Part shown: positions 1 through 7,583 of the stretch, piece by piece
How positions within the stretch are numbered: position 1 is the first letter of the stretch
Layout: every line of letters starts with the position of its first letter
DNA from: an uncultured Alphaproteobacteria bacterium
GTDB lineage: Bacteria > Pseudomonadota > Alphaproteobacteria > CASFRQ01 > SAAU01
NCBI GenBank assembly: GCA_949296785.1
Contig: CASFRQ010000187.1
Location: 1 to 9,198, forward strand
Direction: 5' to 3'
Length of the DNA stretch: 9,198 nucleotides
Position numbers and translations under genes: made by a program
The notes under the pieces: model-generated
Database searches by the model: none
Told to the model about the DNA's origin: nothing
The model's input: only the letters and a program-made list of their open reading frames with translations

Positions 1-922
1 AAGAGGTTAATCCAAATACGCGGAAAGGAACGAACCTACCGTCCTTCACCGCAACGAGTGCTATTGCCTTTCCTTCAAAAACGGCCTTTAAAATCGTTCC
101 TTCGGCCAAAGCCTCCGGCGCTTTCAAAGACTGCCCGAAGGACAGTTTCTCTGACAGTTCCCGCGTTAAAGCCAGCTCCAAGATGTCGGTCAGGGCGGTT
201 TCAACCGGGCTTATCAAATCCAAAGCGGTGTCATTATGCACCATTTCTTCCAACTTTTCCAGCAAAATCGCATCTTTTTCAAAAAAAGAATGGCATTTTG
301 TCCGCCGCAACACGGAAACAAAGCCCAAAGAGCCCGCCAATTCAGCAATCCGGCACGCCAAAGAGCGGATATAAGTCCCTTTGGAACATTCCGTTTCAAA
401 CATAAAGCGCTTTTCATCCGTTTGAGAAACAAGACATAAGGAAAAAATTTCAATTTCCCGGGGTTTCAAAGAAACTTCCTTGCCTTCTCTGGCCAATTCA
501 TACGCCCGCCGGCCATTGACTTTCAACGCCGAATAAACGGGCGGCGTTTGCAAAATCTTACCCGTTAAAGACGGCAGAACCTTTTCAATCCCTTCTTTTG
601 AAGGGATGAAAGAACATTCATCCGTCACTTTCCCTTCCGCGTCGTCCGTCGCCGTTTTTTGACCGAAAGTTACTTCAAAACGATATTTTTTTGACCCGTC
701 CATAACATAGGGAATTGTCTTTGTCGCCTTTCCCAACGCCAAAGGCAAAACCCCCGTCGCCAACGGGTCCAGCGTTCCGGCGTGCCCGATTTTCATCGGA
801 TGAAGCAAATGTTTGACCTTTGCCACCACCTGAGCGGAACTCATACCGTACGGTTTGTCTATAACCAACCAGCCGTTAATCTCTTTCCTTATAGGCTTGT
901 TTAAGGTTTTTTCTTCCTTCAT
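1..922 (-). CDS. truB: tRNA pseudouridine(55) synthase TruB (3' end outside window)
   Basis: TruB converts U55 in the T-loop of most tRNAs to pseudouridine in the cytoplasm. The reading frame is open from the ATG at 922 to the window edge, giving 307 codons. Most family members have about 300-315 residues, so only a few C-terminal residues should be missing. Visible landmarks are the N-terminal 'GWLVIDKPYGMSS' block, the catalytic-aspartate motif 'GHAGTLDPLATGVL' (about residues 47-60; Asp in GTLDP is the nucleophile), 'KKYRFEVTFG' with 'TDDAEG' after it, the 'PPVYSALKVNGRRAYELAR' segment, and 'CSKGTYIRSLA', all typical of TruB. An AGGGG ribosome-binding site lies 6 nt before the ATG. The gene is last in the rimP-to-truB order, but 452 nt separate it from rbfA. 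That is wide for this operon, so it may be partly independently expressed. Confidence 0.96.
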   Translation of the reverse strand, partial: MKEEKTLNKPIRKEINGWLVIDKPYGMSSAQVVAKVKHLLHPMKIGHAGTLDPLATGVLPLALGKATKTIPYVMDGSKKYRFEVTFGQKTATDDAEGKVTDECSFIPSKEGIEKVLPSLTGKILQTPPVYSALKVNGRRAYELAREGKEVSLKPREIEIFSLCLVSQTDEKRFMFETECSKGTYIRSLACRIAELAGSLGFVSVLRRTKCHSFFEKDAILLEKLEEMVHNDTALDLISPVETALTDILELALTRELSEKLSFGQSLKAPEALAEGTILKAVFEGKAIALVAVKDGRFVPFRVFGLTS

Positions 923-1374
923 TTAAAACCCCTTTTCTTTACTTCCTCCGGCACTCTCCGGGTATTCTCTGAAACTGGTACAAAATGCCGCCCGGTACCT
1001 TATGGCCAAAAAACGGGCCCAAACTTTCTTTAGCCGCAAAACAAAATGAAAACCAGAACAAAGCAGCACACAAGCTAAATGGTATTCACTGGAGAAAAAC
1101 AGTATACCTTCAAACTCCAAACAGCACATTCTGGTGCAAGACAGCATAAAAACCGTATAAAATAGTACTAAAAACTTTTCGGCCTCAATGGAGAAGACAG
1201 TCACTCTGTTCCTCTCTAATCGCAATAAACCTTTGCATCCCCGGAAATATTCTTTCCTTTCCGGGAAAAACCGTATAAAGAAAAAAGACCTTATCCCTTT
1301 TTCTCAAAACTGACAGCCGTTGAAATCCCTTCTTTAACTAAGAAAACCTTTTACCTCTTTCGGCGCGAAAAGCT
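923..1374. other. 452-nt rbfA-truB spacer, no recognised gene
   Basis: No recognisable gene fills this gap. On the minus strand a frame is open from a TTG at 1225 (or a GTG at 1204 with GAGG 7 nt upstream) to a TAA at 923-925, directly abutting the truB ATG. The product would be 93-100 residues, rich in Phe, Leu and Cys, with no motif I know; I treat it as probably non-coding. The spacer also holds an 8-bp perfect inverted repeat, CCCGGAAA at 1240-1247 and TTTCCGGG at 1258-1265, with a 10-nt loop. No T-run follows it on the minus strand, so it is not a standard terminator. A 14-nt exact direct repeat is listed separately. I found no convincing -35/-10 pair for truB. Confidence 0.5.
1148..1279. 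repeat. Exact 14-nt direct repeat (two copies) in rbfA-truB spacer
   Basis: AAAAACCGTATAAA occurs at 1148-1161 and again at 1266-1279, 118 nt apart start to start. Read on the minus strand each is TTTATACGGTTTTT. The second copy directly abuts the 1240-1265 inverted repeat. The role is unknown. A TTTATAC core could resemble a -10 element, but neither copy has a good -35 at the right distance. Chance recurrence in AT-rich DNA is possible. Confidence 0.4.
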
Positions 1375-1788
1375 TTACTCTTCCGTCTCCTCCTCAGAGG
1401 CGGCCAAAACATCCCGGCGGACATCCGGACGATTTAAAAGCTCTTCAATCCTTTGCGCTTCGTCAAAGCTCTCGTCAATTTTAAAAGCCAAATCCGGCGT
1501 CACGCGCAAACGCATCTTTTGACCCAAAGGCTTGCGAAAAAAACCTTTATGCGTATTTAACGCCTTTTCAATTTCACCGGCGTCGCCCTGTCCGATGGAA
1601 CGGAAAAAAACTTTTGCGTAAGACAAATCCGGCGACACATTCACGCGCGTTATCATTAAAAAAGTTTTTTCCAATCCCAAAGTAAACAATTCTTCGCGCA
1701 ACAACAGCTCCGCCAAAATATGGCGGATTTCCTCGGCCACTTTCAACTGGCGCTGGGAAGGCCCCTTCGCGCCTTGATTTTTTACCAT
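1375..1788 (-). CDS. rbfA: 30S ribosome-binding factor RbfA
   Basis: RbfA is a small KH-fold protein that binds the 30S subunit and helps late 16S rRNA 5'-end maturation, notably in the cold. The 137-residue product fits the family's usual 110-140. Diagnostic segments are 'GPSQRQLKVAEEIRHILAELL' near residues 9-29, written as alphaproteobacterial RbfA usually begins; 'ITRVNVSPDLSYAKVFF' (46-62); and 'LRVTPDLAFKIDESFDEA' with 'RIEELL' after it (94-118). The acidic tail ends SEEETEE. I chose the ATG at 1788 because family homology begins just after it. The frame also runs back to a TTG at 1920, but that 44-residue extension matches nothing known and falls in the spacer. A GAGGG lies 11 nt before the ATG, so initiation may be modest. 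The gene follows infB by 173 nt. Confidence 0.95.
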   Translation of the reverse strand: MVKNQGAKGPSQRQLKVAEEIRHILAELLLREELFTLGLEKTFLMITRVNVSPDLSYAKVFFRSIGQGDAGEIEKALNTHKGFFRKPLGQKMRLRVTPDLAFKIDESFDEAQRIEELLNRPDVRRDVLAASEEETEE

Positions 1789-1961
1789 TTTAATACATTC
1801 CCTCGCTTTTACCAGGCGCCGCCTTTCAAAACCAAAACGGCCGCCCTTCTTAAGAAGAAGGAAGCTCGCTTTTAAGGGCAAGCTCCCTTTTGATTCCTTT
1901 TTATCCCCGGTCTCGGTCAAAGCCCTCTTCAGACCTTTTTCTTCCCGGAAAACCTACCTTC

Positions 1962-4553
1962 TCAGACCTTAATATCCAAGTGGACCTGTATCTCCTCCAC
2001 CTCGTAACATTCAATCTGATCGCCGACTTTAATATCGTCGTAATTATCAAAACGCATACCGCAGTCAAAACCTTCCTTAACCTCGCGGACATCGTCTTTC
2101 ATACGTTTTAACTGAGACAAAGCACCTTCATAAATCACGACATTGTCGCGCAGTAAGCGGACTTTAGCCCCACGTTTAACCATACCTTCCGTCACCATGC
2201 AGCCGGCGATTTTTCCAACCTTGGAGATATTAAACACCTGGCGGATTTCCGCATAACCGATGATTTTTTCTTTCAGCTCCGGCGTTAACATGCCTTCCAC
2301 GGCTTTTTTCATATCCTCCGCCACATCGTAAATAATGGAGTAATAGCGGATATCTACGCCGTCCCGGTGCGCCATTTCGCGCGCCTGCGGATTAGCTCGG
2401 ACATTAAAGCCGATAATCGTCGCGTTGGACGCCCTGGCCAAAGTCACATCGGACTCGTTGATACCGCCCACGCCCGCATGTAAAACGCGGATGCGCACTT
2501 CCTCATTGGCGATTTTATTCAATGTACCGATAAGCGCCTCCACAGACCCTTGAACATCGCCCTTCACCACGACAGGCAGCTCTTTCATCTCGCCCGCCTT
2601 GATTTTGGCGACCATCTGCTCCATCAAAGTCCCGGCCTTGCTCTTGACCTGCAACGCCTCGCGCGCTTTTCTCGTGCGATAGTTGGACACCTCGCGAGCC
2701 TTGTTTTCATCCTCCACCACGATAAAATCGTCACCGGCGGACGGCACGCCCTGCAACCCGATGACTTCCACCGGAACGGACGGCAAGGCTTTGTCTGTTT
2801 TCTGTCCCTTGTCATTAAACAAAGAGCGGACGCGCCCCCATTCCTGCCCGGAAACAAACACATCTCCGGTTTTCAAAGTCCCGTTTTGCACCAACACGGT
2901 CGCCACGGGCCCGCGGCCTTTTTCCATTCTGGCCTCAATCACCGCACCTTTGGCCGCCGTGTTCGGATTGGCTTTCAGGTCCAAAACCTCGGCCTGCAGC
3001 AAAACGGCCTCCACCAACTTATCCAGATTCATGCGTTTTTTGGCGGAAACCTCCACGGACAACACATCGCCGCCCATGCTTTCCACAATCACACCGTAAT
3101 TTAAAAGCTCACTGCGCACCTTGTTCGGATCGGCCCCCGGCAAGTCAATTTTGTTAATCGCCACCACAATCGGCACGCCGGCCGCGTGAGCATGGTTAAT
3201 CGCCTCAATCGTCTGAGGCATCACGCCGTCATTAGCCGCCACGACCAGAATGACGATATCCGTCACTTGGGCGCCTCTGGCACGCATCTGGGTAAACGCT
3301 TCGTGCCCCGGCGTGTCAATAAAGGTCACTTTCTGCCCCGTCGGCATCTCAATCTGATAAGCACCGATATGCTGCGTAATGCCGCCGGCTTCCCCTTCCG
3401 CCACGCGCGTGGAGCGTAAAGCATCCAACAAAGAAGTCTTGCCGTGGTCCACATGTCCCATCACCGTCACGACCGGAGACCGCGGACGCATATCCTCCGC
3501 CTTATCCTCTTCACGCTTCAGAACATCTTCAATATCCGATTCGGCGACGCGGTGGACTTTATGCCCGAACTCTTCGGCCACCAATTGCGCCGTATCCGCG
3601 TCAATAGTCTGCGTAATCGTCACCATCATGCCCAACTTCATCAAAGTCTTAATCACATCGGCGCCGCGTTCAGCCATACGGTTGGCCAGCTCCTGCACCG
3701 TGATGGTTTCCGGAATAATAACATCCCGGACGACTTTTTCGGCGGGCTTTTGCGCCGCCATCTGCTTCATTTTCTCTTTTTCGGCGCGCCGCTTGATAGA
3801 CGCCAAAGACCGGCGCCGACGCGGCATACCGTCCTCATCCTCATCGTCCGAATTCATGATAGAGAACACATTCACCTTGCCAGAACGGCGCTTTTCTTCC
3901 TGGAATCTGGGTTTGCGAGGAGCAGCCATCTCTTTTTCCTCGGCCTCGCGCTCATCGCGATGCTTGGACGCTTTCCATTCGGACGCCTCCTCTTCCTTTT
4001 CCCGTCGGGAAGCACTCTTGGCCTCCCCGGACATATCCTTTTCCGGAGTGGTTTTTGCCTTTTTAGTACTGGCAATCGTCCGAATACCGGACGCCATCTC
4101 TTTAATAATCTCCCCGTTCGCCGTCCGCTCTATGGAAACAGGTTCGCTTACAGGTAAAGAAGACTCCTCTTGCGTAGCTTGCGCGGCTTTTGCGGCAGCT
4201 TCCGCAATTTTAGCGGCTTTTTCAGCTTCCGCCGCCTGCCGGGCAGCAGCCTCTTCCTGTTCACGAAGACGTTTTTCCTCTTCCTGCGCCTGAAGCTTAG
4301 CCTCTTCTTCGGCTTTCAGAGCCGCCTGCAGAACCTTCAGCCGGTTGGCTTTTTCCGCGTCCTCTGTTAAATTAACTTTGGGCGCAGTACCGGGATGCTG
4401 GATAACCCGCTTTTTGCGGACTTCCACCTGAACAAGCTTGGACTTGCCCGTCCCGGAAAGATTCTGGCGTATCTTATTCCCTTCAACTGGTTTCTTCAGC
4501 TCAAGCTTCCCGCTCAATGTCAAAGGTTTCTTTTCTTGCGTTTGTTCAGTCAT
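1962..4553 (-). CDS. infB: Translation initiation factor IF-2
   Basis: IF2 is the GTPase that recruits formyl-Met-tRNA to the 30S subunit and promotes 50S joining. The 863-residue product is normal for a proteobacterium. It begins with the alphaproteobacterial N-terminal segment (residues 10-50, K/R-rich). A long Ala/Glu/Lys-rich stretch follows (about 65-130), likely helical or coiled coil, then a charged linker with an acidic SDDEDEDG run (235-242). The IF2 N2-like domain is near 273-345. The G domain carries G1 GHVDHGKT (366-373), G2 GGITQHIG (390-397), G3 DTPGHE (413-418), G4 NKID (467-470) and G5 SAKK (503-506). Domains II, III and the tRNA-binding IV follow to the end, including 'VKGDVQGSVEAL' and 'GAKVRLLRDNVVIYEG'. 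The ATG lies 3 nt after the ylxR stop, with AAGAGG nearby inside the end of ylxR, which suggests translational coupling. All key GTPase residues are intact. Confidence 0.98.
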   Translation of the reverse strand: MTEQTQEKKPLTLSGKLELKKPVEGNKIRQNLSGTGKSKLVQVEVRKKRVIQHPGTAPKVNLTEDAEKANRLKVLQAALKAEEEAKLQAQEEEKRLREQEEAAARQAAEAEKAAKIAEAAAKAAQATQEESSLPVSEPVSIERTANGEIIKEMASGIRTIASTKKAKTTPEKDMSGEAKSASRREKEEEASEWKASKHRDEREAEEKEMAAPRKPRFQEEKRRSGKVNVFSIMNSDDEDEDGMPRRRRSLASIKRRAEKEKMKQMAAQKPAEKVVRDVIIPETITVQELANRMAERGADVIKTLMKLGMMVTITQTIDADTAQLVAEEFGHKVHRVAESDIEDVLKREEDKAEDMRPRSPVVTVMGHVDHGKTSLLDALRSTRVAEGEAGGITQHIGAYQIEMPTGQKVTFIDTPGHEAFTQMRARGAQVTDIVILVVAANDGVMPQTIEAINHAHAAGVPIVVAINKIDLPGADPNKVRSELLNYGVIVESMGGDVLSVEVSAKKRMNLDKLVEAVLLQAEVLDLKANPNTAAKGAVIEARMEKGRGPVATVLVQNGTLKTGDVFVSGQEWGRVRSLFNDKGQKTDKALPSVPVEVIGLQGVPSAGDDFIVVEDENKAREVSNYRTRKAREALQVKSKAGTLMEQMVAKIKAGEMKELPVVVKGDVQGSVEALIGTLNKIANEEVRIRVLHAGVGGINESDVTLARASNATIIGFNVRANPQAREMAHRDGVDIRYYSIIYDVAEDMKKAVEGMLTPELKEKIIGYAEIRQVFNISKVGKIAGCMVTEGMVKRGAKVRLLRDNVVIYEGALSQLKRMKDDVREVKEGFDCGMRFDNYDDIKVGDQIECYEVEEIQVHLDIKV

Positions 4554-4556
4554 CCT

Positions 4557-5276
4557 TTAGTTATCCTCTTTCTTTTCTTCTTTATCCAAAAAAGAACGCA
4601 TCCGTTCTATTTCTCTTATCAAAGCCACCGCCATGGGGGATTTTTCAATACACACATGAACCCCTTTGTCCCATCCGATGGCGACTCCCAACTCCTCGCC
4701 GGAGAAATCTTGCACCAAAAATACTTTTTCTTCAAGCCCGGAACACACTTTTTCCAATTTTTCTCGTCCGTCGGCACCGCCATCGCACGCCTGAAGCAGA
4801 ATTTGCACCTTTCCCTTTGACAAAGCGTCCTTCACTTTTTCAAAGCCGGAAAGAAGAACGCCCGCTTTTTTGCACAAGCTTATCCGTTGCAGACAGCGCC
4901 GCCTCATCCCTTCGGCAATTTGTTCCTCAAACCCTTCCGGAATTTTGACAGTACCACGCATTGCCTTTTGAAACAGGTTTTTAGATACGGCCTGCCGAAC
5001 GACAAAGCCATCACAGCAAAGCCAATACCCTCTGCCCGGCAGCTTATTATTTAAATCAAAAGCCAATATCCGGCCCGGCCCCAACACAAAACGAAGAAGC
5101 CTCTCCTTCGGTAATGTTTTTCTTGTAACAAAACAAGTTCTGTTGTTCTTTGACGCGGAAGCTTTTTCCATCCCCTCCCCCGGCATCGGAGAAACAGACG
5201 CCCCCTCCCCGCCAAGAGACCTTTCCGGCGCGGCTCGTCCGGTCTCAGGAATAAGGCTTCCCCGTTCGGACGACAT
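4557..5276 (-). CDS. ylxR: YlxR-domain RNA-binding protein with L7Ae-like C-terminus
   Basis: This is the small nucleic-acid-binding protein found between nusA and infB in many bacteria. It has an N-terminal YlxR (DUF448) domain with 'NRTCFVTRKTLPKERLLRFV' (about residues 45-64) and 'LNNKLPGRGYWLC' (75-87). A second domain resembles ribosomal L7Ae/L30e, with 'ISLCKKAGVLLSGFEKVKDAL' and 'GKVQILLQACDG' near 132-167. The two-domain form is common in Alphaproteobacteria; its cellular role is poorly defined. The start is uncertain. I give the first ATG after the nusA stop (5276), 239 residues, but it has no clear Shine-Dalgarno. Alternatives are a TTG at 5387 overlapping nusA by 38 nt, with AAGGGA upstream and a K/R-rich extension, or an ATG at 5171 directly behind GGGGGAGGGG. 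The conserved domain begins downstream of all of these. Confidence 0.85.
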   Translation of the reverse strand: MSSERGSLIPETGRAAPERSLGGEGASVSPMPGEGMEKASASKNNRTCFVTRKTLPKERLLRFVLGPGRILAFDLNNKLPGRGYWLCCDGFVVRQAVSKNLFQKAMRGTVKIPEGFEEQIAEGMRRRCLQRISLCKKAGVLLSGFEKVKDALSKGKVQILLQACDGGADGREKLEKVCSGLEEKVFLVQDFSGEELGVAIGWDKGVHVCIEKSPMAVALIREIERMRSFLDKEEKKEDN

Positions 5277-5303
5277 ATTGTTCACGACGGCATTAACGCC
5301 GGC

Positions 5304-5339
5304 GGCGCCCCGAACGGCTTTTAACGGCCGCCGGGCGCC
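5304..5339 (-). other. GC-rich stem-loop at the nusA-ylxR junction
   Basis: On the minus-strand transcript GGCGCCC (5339-5333) pairs perfectly with GGGCGCC (5310-5304). Inside it CGGC (5330-5327) pairs with GCCG (5318-5315) around an 8-nt loop. It begins about 10 nt after the nusA stop and ends 27 nt before the ylxR ATG at 5276. No U-run follows, so it is not an intrinsic terminator. It could affect mRNA stability or ylxR translation. If ylxR starts at the upstream TTG it would simply be coding sequence. Seen by hand-pairing only. Confidence 0.4.
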
Positions 5340-5349
5340 GGACGCTTTT

Positions 5350-6879
5350 CTAACCTTCCTCTTTGTCTTTTTTGTCTTCGTCAGCAAACCAGTGTTCCCT
5401 TGCCTTCATAATCCAAATATTTGCTTCGTCTTCGGAAACGGACGGCCCCAAGATTTCAATCAGCTCATCAGAAGACAAGTCTGCAAAATCATCCAAGGTC
5501 TTAATCCCTTTTTCGCCCAGTTTCACCAAATTTTCGGCAGACAACTCGTCAAAAGAAGTCAAATCCTCACTCAGATTCAGCTCTTTGATTTTCTCCAAAT
5601 CGGCTTTTTCCTTCGCTTCCAGATAATCCTTCGCTCGCCGTTGCAATTCTTCAACCAGCCCTTCGTCAAAACCTTCAATGCTCAACAATTCGTCCGGTTC
5701 CACGAAAGCAACCTCCTGCAAAGTATTAAAGCCCTCTTGAACCAATAAATGAGCAATCATGTCGTCCACATCCAACGCCTTGATGAACAAATCCACCTTT
5801 TCTTTCATTTCGGCCTGACGCTGCTCGGATTCTTCGTTTTCCGTCATGACATCAATATGCCAACCGGTCAGTTGAGAAGTTAAGCGAACATTCTGCCCTC
5901 TGCGGCCGATAGCCTGAGACAGCTGTTCATCCGGCACAATCACCTCCACATTACGGGTTTCCTCATCCAAAACGATTTTGACGACTTCCGTCGGCGCTAA
6001 AGCGTTCACAATAAAGGTCGCCACATCCGGAGACCATTGGACGACATCAATCTTTTCGCCCTGCAACTCATTGACAACCGCTTGGACTCTTACACCGCGC
6101 AAACCGATGGTCGCACCGCGCGGGTCAATCGTGTTATCTTTGGAGTACACAGCCACCTTGGAACGAGACCCCGGATCACGGGCAATCGCTTTGATTTCAA
6201 TAACACCGTCATAAATTTCCGGCACCTCCTGCGTAAACAGTTTTGCCAAAAACTGCGGATGCGAACGAGACAGGAAAATCTGTTGCCCTTTCACCTCCGG
6301 CCGCACATCCAGCACATATGCGCGCACCCGGTCGCCGACACGGAAAGATTCCCTCGGAATCAGCTCGTCACGACGCAGCATCGCCTCCGCACGGCCCAAA
6401 TCAACAATCACATTGCCCATTTCAATCCGTTTGACAATACCACTGACCATCTGGCCGACTTTATCCTTAAATTCTTCATACTGGTGTTCCCGCTCGGAAT
6501 CGCGGATTTTCTGAACAATCACCTGTTTAGCCGTCTGCGCGGCGATACGGCCGAAATCAATCGGCGGCAAAGGGTCAATAATAAAATCGCCAAGTTTGGC
6601 AAACTTATTATCCCTCCGGGCATCGTTCAAGGAAATTTGGGTCGCTTCATCCTCGGCTTCCTCAACGATTTCAACATAACGCGCCAAAGAAATTTCCCCC
6701 GTGCGACGGTCAATATGGGCGCGGATATCGTATTCGGCGCCGTATTTGGAACGACCGGCCCGTTGAATCGCCTGTTCCATCGCCGTCAGAACATCTTCCT
6801 TCTCAATGCCTTTATCCCTGGCGACCAGTTCGGCCATTTGAAGAAGTTCCGGACGCGGGAGGGTTGCTGTCGTAATCAT
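5350..6879 (-). CDS. nusA: Transcription termination/antitermination protein NusA
   Basis: NusA binds RNA polymerase and nascent RNA, modulating pausing, intrinsic termination and antitermination complexes. The 509-residue product has the full proteobacterial architecture. The RNA-polymerase-binding N-domain is residues 1-130. The S1 domain is about 140-205 ('KVGQMVSGIVKRIEMGNVIVDLG'-type start). KH1 carries GLRG at 260-263 and 'VVNELQGEKIDVVQW' at 268-282, and KH2 carries IGRRGQNVRL at 324-333. Two acidic C-terminal AR repeats follow at about 375-420 and 450-498. The ATG at 6879 is preceded by AAGGAG 8 nt upstream, a strong ribosome-binding site. The gene follows rimP by 64 nt. In E. coli NusA limits expression of its own operon, which makes the hairpin upstream of rimP of interest here. 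Confidence 0.98.
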   Translation of the reverse strand: MITTATLPRPELLQMAELVARDKGIEKEDVLTAMEQAIQRAGRSKYGAEYDIRAHIDRRTGEISLARYVEIVEEAEDEATQISLNDARRDNKFAKLGDFIIDPLPPIDFGRIAAQTAKQVIVQKIRDSEREHQYEEFKDKVGQMVSGIVKRIEMGNVIVDLGRAEAMLRRDELIPRESFRVGDRVRAYVLDVRPEVKGQQIFLSRSHPQFLAKLFTQEVPEIYDGVIEIKAIARDPGSRSKVAVYSKDNTIDPRGATIGLRGVRVQAVVNELQGEKIDVVQWSPDVATFIVNALAPTEVVKIVLDEETRNVEVIVPDEQLSQAIGRRGQNVRLTSQLTGWHIDVMTENEESEQRQAEMKEKVDLFIKALDVDDMIAHLLVQEGFNTLQEVAFVEPDELLSIEGFDEGLVEELQRRAKDYLEAKEKADLEKIKELNLSEDLTSFDELSAENLVKLGEKGIKTLDDFADLSSDELIEILGPSVSEDEANIWIMKAREHWFADEDKKDKEEG

Positions 6880-6943
6880 TTTTTATCTCCTTAAATTTCC
6901 ATAAAGTTCATTTAATCAAATTTCAAAATTTTATAACTTTGTC

Positions 6944-7444
6944 CTAAACAGATTTTTTTAAATAAGAGTCAATCAAATCATCGGTCAAAACCAGCTTAGC
7001 TTTTGCAATATCGTCAAAAGGAATCCGAACCTGGCCGTTTTCCTCCTCCATGACAACTATATTGTCCTTTTCGTCCGCCTGAACGATTTTCCCTTTAAAT
7101 CTTTTGCGGCCGTCCATCAGAGTTTTTGTTTCAACTTTGGCCATAAATCCTTTAAACCGGTCATAATCCGCAAATTTAATCAAGGGACGGTCAATACCGG
7201 CGGAGGAAACCTCTAAACAGTACCTGCCATCAATCGGATCCTCCACATCCAAAAGAGCGGACAAAACCGAACTGATTTCCGCGCAGTGATCCACGGACAT
7301 CGGCGCGCGGTCCTTGCGTTCCACCATCACCTGCAAAGTGCGGTTATCTCCGTCCGCCTCCTGAAACAACAAACGAACAAGGTCGTACCCCATGCTTTCA
7401 AGCGAAGGGGTTATGATTTCCTCCAATTTCTTATTTTCTCTCAC
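6944..7444 (-). CDS. rimP: Ribosome maturation factor RimP
   Basis: RimP acts early in assembly of the 30S subunit, helping the central part of the 3' domain form. The 166-residue product starts with a GTG at 7444, preceded by AAGGA 7 nt upstream. The frame extends to a TTG at 7501, but homology fits the GTG: the protein then opens 'RENKKLEEIITPSLESMGYD', as RimP proteins normally do. The N-terminal domain spans about residues 1-88 and ends in the signature 'LEVSSAGIDRPL' (77-88). A C-terminal SH3-like domain follows (about 92-162: 'FKGKIVQADEKDNIVV', 'IPFDDIAKAKLV'). It is the first gene of the nusA-infB operon and lies about 130 nt behind the predicted transcription start. Confidence 0.95.
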   Translation of the reverse strand: MRENKKLEEIITPSLESMGYDLVRLLFQEADGDNRTLQVMVERKDRAPMSVDHCAEISSVLSALLDVEDPIDGRYCLEVSSAGIDRPLIKFADYDRFKGFMAKVETKTLMDGRKRFKGKIVQADEKDNIVVMEEENGQVRIPFDDIAKAKLVLTDDLIDSYLKKSV

Positions 7445-7520
7445 GCTTGTTTCCTTCCCTTTATTTCCCGGCGGAGGAAAACGCCCCACCGTCTTAAACA
7501 AAAACCGCCGCTCTTTTAAG

Positions 7521-7549
7521 AAAAAAGAGTGGAGTTTTGAACCCCACCC
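7521..7549 (-). terminator. Intrinsic-terminator-like hairpin in the rimP leader
   Basis: On the minus strand GGGTGGGG (7549-7542) pairs with CTCCACTC (7534-7527) over 8 bp, including two G-U pairs, around the loop TTCAAAA. Six U residues (7526-7521) follow at once. This is the form of a Rho-independent terminator. It lies downstream of the predicted promoter and about 75 nt before the rimP start. It could therefore act as an attenuator for the operon as well as stop read-through from the upstream gene. An alternative hairpin, CTCTTTT (7529-7523) with AAAAGAG (7517-7511), would use the base of the terminator stem and its U-run. Confidence 0.65.
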
Positions 7550-7583
7550 TTATTTCTCGTTTGAGCTATAAAGTATTGTTTTT

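Noticed and set aside
1240..1265. Terminator after rbfA
   Set aside because: The 8-bp stem has its T-run before, not after, the hairpin on the transcribed strand.
1789..1920. Longer rbfA starting at the TTG at 1920
   Set aside because: RbfA homology begins just after the ATG at 1788; the extra 44 residues resemble no RbfA N-terminus.
3379..4293. Long plus-strand frame of 304 codons, and 3444-4157 with 237
   Set aside because: Both lie antisense within infB, whose product is unmistakable; Ser/Arg/His-rich composition is typical of a shadow frame.
6037..6894. Plus-strand frame of 285 codons
   Set aside because: Antisense shadow of nusA without family features or a plausible ribosome-binding site.
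7445..7501. Longer rimP starting at the TTG at 7501
   Set aside because: RimP homology and the AAGGA site both fit the GTG at 7444; the extension falls in the structured leader.
7527..7549. T-arm-like element of a tRNA (stem with loop TTCAAAA, G before and C after), tempting because metY precedes rimP in E. coli
   Set aside because: No D-arm, anticodon arm or acceptor stem can be built around it, and a U-run follows directly, so a terminator fits better.
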